Positions 52,089 through 61,563 of a DNA stretch of 64,000 bases are shown one piece after another (position 1 is the first letter of the stretch; each line of letters opens with the position of its first letter). A model generated the notes under the pieces. The model searched no databases and had not been told where the DNA came from. It saw only the letters and a program-made list of their open reading frames with translations. Source of the DNA: Lepidurus packardi (taxonomy: Eukaryota; Arthropoda; Branchiopoda; Notostraca; Triopsidae); contig JAKZAN010000006.1 of NCBI GenBank assembly GCA_023053545.1, positions 11,911,412 through 11,975,411 on the forward strand, in the 5' to 3' direction. Both the position numbers and the translations under genes were made by a program.

Positions 52089-55000
52089 CTAATACACACC
52101 TTTGAACACCTGGGATTTTACTCGCTGGCAATAACGATCCCATGCAGGACCATAAAGACTTCTGCACCGGACTTCATTCCGATAAGCACGATGCAGTAAC
52201 AGGCCAGTAGTCATGACGGGCAGCACTAAGCAGACTGTGAAATTGAGTCCTACGATAAGAAAAACAAGAAGGAAATGCGTCACTTAAAGATTAAGAAAAG
52301 GCTTTTTTCTTAAGAAGAAAATACTCGTACCCGCTGTTCCAGTTAAAAACGCGAAAGACCAATGCATTAAGAGATCTCCAAAGTAGTTCGGATGACGCAC
52401 CCAGCCCCACCACCCGGACACAAGTAATTTTCTTCCTGATAGCGTCGGGATTGTTTCTAGACCTAAATTCAGACCGTGTTTCATAACCATAGAAAAAACA
52501 TAAAGGAACTAGATTAAAAGACAGAAACAAAAGCACCACCTGCTAGTGCAGGATCGTTTGGGTTTGAACGGAAAGCCGCTTTCTGTGAATTACTCGCGCG
52601 GTAAATGTAAAAACCCATCACGAACTGGATCCCGATGGGAACCAGGAAATACCAGGGCAATTCGGTTCTAAAAATAACAAATGAGAACAGATGAAAACAT
52701 TTATACCCTGTAAATATATTAACTGTAGAAGTTGTAATATTATTACTAAGGTTGAAAATAGATATGATTCCTTGTTGAAAATACTATGCTGCCAATTCAC
52801 CCGAAATAATTCTAAATGTAACGATTTTTATTAAATTAATTTATAGCGCAAGTTCTTCATGGGCAGTTAATGGTATTATGAACACTGAAACCGAACAGAC
52901 ACGCAAGCCCTCGCAAGTACGAATAAAACAATAAACCAAAGAAAGTAATAAAAAAAACATTAAAATTATTCATAAAAATTAAAAAAAAAAATAATTAAAA
53001 GAGAACGTTTGAAGTTGTAAAAGAATTGGCAAGAAATTATGCAGCAAGCCTTTGTAACCTTATAAATGTAACTACAACTGTACTTGAATAATAATTACTA
53101 GGATAATTATAATTAGATACTATTTTCCCTAAAGAATAGATTATAACCACAGAATAGAAAAGAAAATTTACCTGGTTTTCATCGCAAAGAATGTCATTAT
53201 GGTAGGCAAGAATGGATAAAGGAAATATCCTGTGGCCATCATATAACCCACACCTTCCCTCATCATTTCGAAGGTAGTGAGCATCGATTCTTCAAACCAT
53301 AAACTATCGAGCAAGTAAAAAGAGAGCGAAGTCGCTAAGAGCATCAAGGTGGGTGAGAAAGTACCGTTCACTTCATAGTCCGAGAATACGAAAACCATAT
53401 TAATCGCCGCCTAAACCCAAAGTGAACAAAGTTGATTTTTTTTAACGAAAGAAAGACTCCCCTTCCAAAGTTCCTTTTATAAGAAAGAACGGGAAAAGCT
53501 CACCACTCCTAGAATTAAAATTCGCACGAGAAGGCACTTAATATTCAAAGGACCCAAATAAGGGTTGATACTGCGCCCCATGAAAAAGTCATAGACGAAA
53601 TTCCCCGTTTGTCCTGTCGGGTTTCGTACGTTGGCTGGGTTCTTGCCAATCCAATAGAGAATAACGGCAAGGCACATAGCCAGCGCATACGCTGGCGTAA
53701 TGAACAGGAAATACTGCTTGGCTACAGACAATGCAGTAAAACCGAACACGTATTTGAAAACCACCAACACGACAATTTGCACGACGAGACTCAACATTCC
53801 TAAGTAAGACTTCTTTTAGCTCACAACAGTACAACAGTACTGAATAATACTAATAATAATGGTATCAAATTTTTTATTCTACTGCAAAGTTATTTTTGGA
53901 TGAAATAATTACCTGTCATGCGAACATATCTGCCCAGAAAATTCACGTTCGGCCCAATAGGAAGTAGCGCCAAAAAGCAGAGCGTTAAGATGTACCCGAG
54001 TACTATCAAGGCCGACTCTCCAGTCACATACGCTTCCAACGTAGAAGGAATTTCTGGCAGATGGTACACGGAGCAATCATGCTGATTGCATCGAAAATAA
54101 ATTAACAAAAATACAAAAATAACGAAGATACTTATTTGAAAATCCAAAGAGCACTACCTGTTGGCACAAAAGATGGAAATACAAGATCATCAGGGGAAAC
54201 GAGACCCCCATAATAAACACTCCAATCGCTCCCCCAAATTCGCGGGCGACTGGTGTTGTAGTCGTGGGCTCTTCCTTCATGGTAAATCGAGGTTTGATTT
54301 GGGTAAAATCTGTGAAATTGGAAGAACCGTCCACCTTTTTCCTGGAAGGATTGGCCTGCCGCCTCGGACTTGTCTCTGACTCCGTATCGGATACCTGAAG
54401 TGCTTTCTGGCTGGCAATCCGGGCCGATTGCCGTCTTGGTGTTGGTTCACGTTCTCGTTTCACTCCCGTTCTGGCAGGCGAGATCGAGCGCTCGGAAGTA
54501 GACTTCACATTGTCGGCCAGGGCAACCATATCCAGCTTCTTAACATGGAGGGAGAAACCTAGATAAATCCAAAAGAATAAGCTCTTTTCTATTCTCCATG
54601 ATACCTCGTCACCCAAATAATATTATTATAAATTCCCATACATCCTCTTTCTTGTCTTTGTGATAAATGAAAATTAACGCTTCCGTTCATTTAATGATTA
54701 GTATTGTTACTTTTTAATTGGTCAAATGCATTAATTCCACTGTAACTGTATGAGGAAAATCTTCGTAAATTAGACTTATGCAATGCGACGTTATACAAGT
54801 TGCTCCATAATTTACACAGAAAAAATTTCTTCTTTTTTTACCTCTCATGGCAGGTGACATTTCTTGTTGTCGCACAGGACTCCGAGACATACGTCTCCGG
54901 AGAGGGGTGGACGAGGATATACCATTTTGCTGAGGGTTGGTTGTTGCTGTACGATTTCGAGATGTTGACCTTTGTCTCCCACGTCCTATTTTGACCTTCG

Positions 55001-55118
55001 GAGAACTGGGAACAGCTACGATGCGATTCCGAGAAGTGGTTCTTGGTCGACCCCGCCCCCTTTTTACTGCTTCGGTAAGGTTAATCTCAGGCATTTGTGG
55101 ACCTACATTTTTAGACAT
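52089..55118 (-). CDS. LBR: Lamin B receptor / sterol C14-reductase family
   Basis: Minus-strand exons 55118-54842, 54558-54158, 54081-53913, 53799-53504, 53410-53172, 52667-52540, 52462-52331 and 52249-52089 give 600 aa (human LBR 615). The nucleoplasmic N-terminus (about 1-195) is basic and rich in Ser-Arg. It has an AT-hook-like core (KRGRGRPR, about 19-26) and a second related block ([12 protein letters not shown], about 45-56). The rest is an ERG24-type multi-span domain: [61 protein letters not shown] and [13 protein letters not shown], the last two being reductase signature regions. LBR anchors heterochromatin and lamins at the inner nuclear membrane and, in vertebrates, reduces C14 sterol double bonds. 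No Tudor domain is visible. Arthropods lack de novo sterol synthesis, so if this is an arthropod the structural role is more likely. Confidence 0.95.
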
Positions 55119-56296
55119 CAAGTTTGCATTGGCCAAAAGACAATTGATACGCACGTCAGTACCCTTTAGTGTAATAAAATTACACAATGAGCACAACAAT
55201 GTCAGATTTAAAAAGACCATGCTAATAAAATTTATTGGAACTGTCAGTGAGTCGTTCACGAACTGAAATGTTTTCATGAGATGAACTACAGCTGCGGAAA
55301 GATGCATTATCATGTCCAGCTGTTTTAAGCTGGAGTTGTGAGGTTTAAATCTGAACGATGAAATGCTTTGACGACCTATTTTTTTTTACTTGTTTTGTCT
55401 AGTAAGTAAACTTAATCTGCAATAGAGTTTAAACGATTGAATATTATTTACACTATCAACCCAAGCCAAGTTCGAAGTAGAATAAAAGAGTAAGGAACTA
55501 TAATATTATTCTTTTGTTATATTACAAATTACCAAGGAAGTACTGACAGTACTTTATTTTTCAATAAAATACTAGTGTTGGCAACACTAGTATTTTAATG
55601 AAAATGTAAATATGAGCATTCGGTATTCTTAATTCCTGCTAAAGGTGAGGAAATAAAGCTTTTTACCTTCAAACCTCACACGAACAGTTCAAATTCGCAA
55701 ACTTCAACCCGGCGATGCGCGGGAGAGAAAACCCAAGCGACGTTACAATAAGGAACCAATAAGAAACCCACCCACCAGCGGCGTTGCCACACTTAATAAT
55801 CAATATTCTTAATAATTCAATCGTAAATCAAGCTCAATATGAGTACAAAATAATGACTGCAAAAACATTCAGGTACAGTTCAGATAGCTATATTTATGCA
55901 ATGAATATACTTTGATTTTCTGTATAAAAATAATGTTGAAGGGAAGCTTGGGAGGGGGTTCAGTAGGAGGAAGTGGGTGGGACCGTGGGAATGTTTGGGA
56001 AAATGGCGGAAGGTGATGCGGACTAATCTGTAAATGGGTGATTAGTATACTTCTTAATTAAAGGATTGTAGCGTTATTAATTCTCCATTAGCTTGAATTG
56101 GTAGCTTCGCAATTGCCTTGAGACGTTCTGCCAACAATCAACCCCCAAACTACTTCAAAACATAACAAACATTATGCACAGGAGAAAGTGATTCTATTGG
56201 AACCAGGCTGCTTTTTCTTGTTGGCGCCCCCAACCCAGCCTTGCGTTGGTGGTAACGCGCTTCTGAAAAAGCTGGCAAACCCATGCAAAAGTGACA
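55119..56296. promoter_or_regulatory. Divergent promoter region, LBR and AT-hook gene
   Basis: LBR (minus) and the AT-hook gene (plus) start head-to-head 1.18 kb apart, so both promoters lie here. No TATA box in good position was recognised. A short direct repeat around ACTAGTATTTT occurs near 55568-55595. Extra 5' UTR exons are possible. Confidence 0.5.
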
Positions 56297-59200
56297 ATGA
56301 GTGCACCTGTTATTCATACAAACCCTGTCCCAGGAATGAATCCAATTGCTAACAGTAACACAAACGGCCCAATGCCTGTCAATTCAAATGGAGTGCCTCC
56401 TACCCCAACAAATACCCTGTCTGACAGCGTCACCGGCAGCAAAGCTGAACCCAATATCCCTCCCGCCGTTACCAGTACTATGACGACTCCCACGATCAAC
56501 AATGGCATTTCGGATTCTTCAGCTCCCAAATCTCACCAGCCTCCGCTAGAAGAAAAAAAGGCAGACGTAGCAGCATCCTCTGATCCATTACGGGAAAAAA
56601 CTGTTGCTATTTCTCCGTTACCACCTCCCCCAACTCCAATGCCTTCAGTTGTACCTGCTGCACCTCCTAGTGCACCCACAAGTTCAGTCTCAGTCAACGG
56701 AACGCCGAGTAACGCGATTTCCGCGTTAGAAAACCGGCCTCTCAAAGCGTTAGCAACGTCTCCGGTCCCAAGCACCGCCCCGACGGCTGCTACAACGACA
56801 CCGATGCCTACCCAGAAGCAAATCCCAGCCTTAGTCCCCATGGCTAGCTTGTCCGCCAAGCCCCCACCCCCTCTATTGCCTCTACCGAGCCATACAACTC
56901 CTCTCTGCACGACCGCGACAGCCACCGTCCCTCCAGTTCCAGCTCAAACCGCTCTTCGTCCAGCGTTTTCGGCGACCGATAAAGGCAAACCTACGTCGGG
57001 CACGAGTGCGTCTGCGCCGGCTCCCAAAGTCCCTTCAGCAGGCCCCTCCCCTCAGAAACCCACCCAAGTGGTGGCCCCCAGTCCGCCCGCGAAAACCACC
57101 ACAGCACCACGCCCATCCACGGCCGCTAAACTCCCCTCTGTTCCGTCGTTAGCGAACGATGTAGGTGTGGCACCGTTATTAGTCACGCCTTCAGTCGTTT
57201 CGAACCCGGTACTGCCCGTAGTAGCCACCAAAAGCGCCCCGCCGCCACCTCCCCCAGCCATACCGCCTCCTAAAAGAGGTAGACCGCCAGTTACCTCGAC
57301 GCGTAGGAAAATTCAATCAATTTTGGTTTAAAAAAAAAGAAACCTGTTGTACTGTTTTTTCTTTTCTTTTAGCATCTCCAAAGAAGGAAAAGCCTGCCAG
57401 TCCTATCAAAGAAGACCTAGTGAAAGAGAAGGAAAAAGAGAGAGAGACGGCGGACAAATCTGGCCCCAAAGCCGAACCCAGTACTTCTGGTTCAGAGCGC
57501 GTCCGGAAACGGAAGAAAGAAGAAGAAGCTAAGCCAGTAGAAGTACCTAAAAAGAAGCTCACGAGGGGTGACCGAGAACGCCGATCTTTGGAGTTACCTT
57601 CAACTGAAGCCGAGGAAAGGAAATCAAAACGCTCTCGAACCCAAACTCAACCGTTTCAAGTCGCATTGGCAGATTTAACCTTATTGAGGGCGTTAAAAGC
57701 TACTGCTCAAGCTGCAGCGCAACCCAAACCCAATGACGACAAACTAGTCGTCTTTTTCAAGTAAGAGGGATTTTGCTAGTTATCTAAAAAAGGAATGCAA
57801 CTGTTTGTATTTTTTTTCGTTATTTTTTTCTGCATTATTGTTATTATAGTTTATTATTTTAGTAAATATTTTTATTGTCTAATTATTTTTTAATGTGTAT
57901 AATGTCATTTAAAGTAGATGCCGCTTACTGTTATTACTATTGTTATTGTTTTTTACTGGTTATTAGAGTCAGACGCTTTATGGAATCAAATTTTATAGGA
58001 CCGATTCACAATGTTACAATTCATAGCATTTTAATCGGTTATTAGAATCACACTTTCGGATATTAGAATCAATTTCGAAAGAATCTTCATGTTTACAGTA
58101 ACGAAACTACAGTAGTGATTGCTATATGGGCTTTGCATATTGACCAATGACATTTTTACGTTGTTTTGACCAATCCTGTCATTTCCTGTCACTACTACAA
58201 CGCTTAGGAGGAAATCCCTGCTAGACTCTTCAGTCAATTAAATGAGCAGGGCATTAATTTGAATGACCAGTTCCTTTAATTGACTGGGAAAATTAGAAGG
58301 GATATCGTGTTGAGAACCCTACCTAAGCGTAGGAGTGGACTTCAAATGCGTAGTGTTAGTTGCGTTTTAGAGGTGTGGTTATATAAAAATGTCGACGAAC
58401 AAGAAAAGCGTGGATTTAAAGGTAAAAATTAAGTTGCTGGTCATTAAAACTTATGACAAGTTAAATTTAAAACATGTGCCACAAAGGGAAGCGGCCGTTA
58501 AATTAGGAATTCCTCAATCATCTCCATCAAGCGTTTGAAAATCGTTACGGAATAAACAATAATGGGTGTAGGGAATCTAGAACAAGGAAACGTGTGGGAA
58601 AGTGTCAAAAGTAAACGATGCTTTTTTTGTTTTTGATTGTTTCTTTGGTTTTAAACAAGCCACTTTGTTTCGCGCGCCGATTAATCGTAGCATTCTATTG
58701 TATATTTCATATTTTCGGTTATTAGAATTTCCGCTTAATAGAATCAATATTCACTTAACAAACCTGATCACAATAAACGGCATCTACTGTAGTTGTTAAA
58801 TTTTCGTAAATGAAACTTGCGTATTTCGACCTATTGTTGAAGTTTATAAGATTAATTTCATTCCAGAGCAGTTCATTTACGAAATTAGTGGTAAGAGACA
58901 TCTCTTGAAGTTCGGTCCTCAACGTTTGTTATTTAAACTTGTTTATCGTCACTAAACCTCATTGTTGGGATTTACTTTCATTGCTGAGGTTAGCTTTCGT
59001 GGTTGGGATCTCTTTCGCTGCTTGTTTCTGAGATTTGATTTCATCTACTGTACTTATTTATTATATTTTTAGAATTATATATTATGTTATATTATGTCTT
59101 TTTAGGGGCGAATTTTTGGCTGTTAGGAACGCAGAAGGGAGTTTCTATGTTTGTCAAGCGCTGCAGAATATTTATCGTAACAGTCACCGAATTCGGATCA

Positions 59201-60236
59201 GGTGGCTGTCTGAAGGCGAAAATGCAACTGAAAAGAACGTTTATTCTCCTGATTTTTGCGATCACACCGGTAATTAAGGAATTCGCCAAGAAAAGTTATG
59301 AAAACTCATTACATTTCTAATAATTTCTTTCCACTTTTAGAATTCGAGTGCATTTTAACCAACTTGGAGTTGGAGAAACTGGAGCGAGGACGATACAAGC
59401 TCCCCGAAGAGGAGCAGCAACGGACCGAGAATATTCTGAAACGAGCCCTGGACGTCGAAAAAGGCGTCGTAGAGAAACCCGCAGTTACTGAAGAACATCC
59501 CGACGGATGTAAGTTACTTTGGGAGTGAAGACGCATTTAATTTCGTTTGTTTTCTTTCTTAGTGGATGTGTCGCTCTTTCATGATGAATCTCAGCTCACC
59601 AAACTTGGTAAAAACAAGGATGATAGTGATTCCGAGTCGGATTCAGACGAAGAAGGTGAGGAGGAAGAAGAAGAGGAAAGCAAGGACAAAGAAGAAGCCA
59701 AAAAGCCAAAGCAGACTGTTGGACGATTGAGATCTGAACCTAAACCCGAAGAGTCGAGCAAAGATGGTAAACATTACCCCCCGAATTCCAGGAATGTTCG
59801 GCTTATTATCACTTTTTCTCGTCCCTTTAGGTAAAGCGAGAAGATCTTTACGATCAACAGCTGTCCCCAAAAAGCAGGAACTAATAGAAGAGGATGAGCA
59901 AGAAGAGGAAAGTAGTGAGCTGGAAGATGAGGAAGCTTCTGTGGAAGAAGCTAGCGAAGAAAGCGATGAAGAAGCTGCCTCTAAGAGACAAGCTGGCAAG
60001 AAAACCAGTCCGCGGACGTCAGCGCGTAATTCTGGTAAATTTATTCACTTTGTCTTGACTTCAGTTAAACTTCGTTAATTTGCCTGAATCTGTACATAAT
60101 TTTATTTTATGTATTTCTTAAAATCTAGTTTTCTATTTGAAAAGGCTTCATTAACTTTTTCGATTTCACAGGGAAGAAATCGCGCCGAAAACCCTCCCCC
60201 CGAGCGAAAGCTAAAGGCAAAAGCAGCAGAAAATAG
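56297..60236 (+). CDS. AT-hook, Pro-rich and acidic chromatin-associated-like protein
   Basis: Exons 56297-57302, 57373-57760, 59106-59269, 59341-59508, 59563-59766, 59831-60034 and 60172-60236 join in frame and give 732 aa. Order: a Pro/Ser/Thr/Ala-rich region (1-~320), an AT hook (PKRGRPP, about 325-331), and a Lys/Glu-rich charged region. A compact, conserved-looking segment (about 470-560) reads SFYVCQALQNIYRNS, RIRIRWLSEG, YSPDFCDHTEFECILTNLEL and KLPEEEQQRTENILKRAL. It looks like an SH3/Tudor-like barrel followed by a helix. Acidic Glu/Asp/Ser runs and a very basic C-terminus (KSRRKPSPRAKAKGK) follow. I do not recognise the family name. The layout suggests a nuclear DNA- or histone-binding protein. 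Intron 2 (57761-59105) contains a pogo-like element. Confidence 0.82.
57912..58789 (+). mobile_element. Pogo/Tigger-like element, copy B, 878 bp
   Basis: TA-flanked terminal repeats (AAGTAGATGCCGCTTACTG left, inverse of CAGTAGATGCCGTTTATTGT right) bound the element. A short open frame from 58389 encodes a CENP-B-type helix-turn-helix start (MSTNKKSVDLKVKIKLL, HVPQREAAVKLGIPQSS) that soon meets a stop. No DDE domain remains, so it is a non-autonomous deletion derivative. It sits in an intron of the AT-hook gene. Copy A lies at 32544-33178. Confidence 0.8.
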
Positions 60237-61098
60237 AGGTGTATTTTGGGTGTATTTTTTTTATTATTATGTTAAAATTTGGAAGTTCTCTAATTTTTTT
60301 ATCGAAAAAATCAACTTTGGACCATACTATATAAAGCAGAGATGACGTAGACATTTACACATGCCCTTAGAACCTAGGAATAAGAGGATTTTAGTTTTTC
60401 TTTACATTTTGTGGGGCTTTTTTATTATTTAATCAAATGCAGTTTATTCGAGACAGTTTTTGCAGAAATTATGACATTCGGAAAGAAAGACTGTTGGGAA
60501 TGTAGTACTTTAATTATTTGTAGTTCAAATTATAGAAAAGAAACAAAAAAAAAGAAAACTTTGGCCATAATGATTAATTTGGCCCAGATATCTAGTTTTC
60601 AGAAAAGTGGGTTATAATTATAGCACCGTAGCTTAGAATTTGCTAAGAAAAATGAAGAAACGGAAAATTTGGAGTTTGTTCTTACCCCCAAAAAAGTACT
60701 GTACTGGAACGATGCGTGTAAAAGTAATTTGCTTTTTTTTTAAATTACGGTCGTCTCAAGAAAACTGTTTTTATTCGTAAAAAAATTCTTGTGTTACATA
60801 AGATTTTTTTTCTTCTAAACGTCAGTAGCGTCAAAGAGAACGGACGTAGTTTACGGCAAATTGTAGCCCATCTAAGTTGGCACTTGGAATCTTTTCTTGG
60901 GTAGTTCTAACGGTAGCTATTTTTTTGTTGCGTATGGTGCAATTTTTCAGATACCTTACTTTACTTTTTGTGTTTATTTAACTGTCTTTTGGCGTGCAAG
61001 GGTCACTGGCTAGTGCCATGAAATGTGTTGGCAATACACCATCGAAGAAACATTTGAACACAATTTTTTTATTTATCCGTATAAACATAAACACGGTT
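60237..61098. other. Convergent intergenic region
   Basis: The tail-to-tail gap between the AT-hook gene and the RNF8-like gene. It is AT-rich and holds the 3' UTRs; a minus-strand AATAAA lies at 60978-60973. No gene was recognised. Confidence 0.5.
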
Positions 61099-61563
61099 TT
61101 ATTGCAACAATGAATCCCAGATTCTCGACCACGTATTATGGAAAGGGACACCCAAGAGCTCAATGACCATGTCGCCCTATAATAATTAAATAATCCTTAA
61201 TAAAACAAGTCCTATTCGATTGCCTAAATTGGATCACATTCTTGTAACAAAAATTAACTGTTAATTACTCGCGATGTTTCTAAACTTGGCACGAAGCAAG
61301 AGTATTAAGTTAAGAACAAATCAAATAATAAGAAAGAAAGATTAGTAGTAAATCAAGAATAAACAAGATTAATTCAAAAATACTTTAATAATGAAATAAT
61401 TAGCTGAAAAAGTTATTTAAGCAATTATCTAGAACATATTAATTTTTTAAATGCTCTATTACGGAAAGTAAAGAAAGCCGTTACTTACATTATTTCCGTA
61501 TCCTCCATAATGTTCATACGGCAAGCCCTCCACTGAAGAATCTGAATCCGCGTTCAAATTCTC
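61099..61563 (-). other. In-frame continuation after the RNF8-like TAG stop
   Basis: After the TAG at 61566-61564 the same frame stays open for 25 codons (61563-61489, acidic then YGGYGNN). It reaches a good donor (GTAAGT), and from an acceptor (ATTATAG) continues in frame for 25 more codons (61176-61099; GDMVIELLGVPFHN) to TAA. An AATAAA overlaps that stop. The composition looks coding. This could be stop-codon readthrough, a disabling mutation in this allele, or a base error. Confidence 0.4.

Noticed and set aside
56314-57261. Gly/Val-rich minus-strand frames
   Set aside because: Antisense shadows of the Pro/Thr-rich first exon of the AT-hook gene.
60978-61163. 61-codon minus-strand frame at the RNF8-like 3' end
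   Set aside because: Reaching it would need direct splicing from 62202 in a different phase. The alternate frame (GDMVIELLG) joins the upstream exon better.
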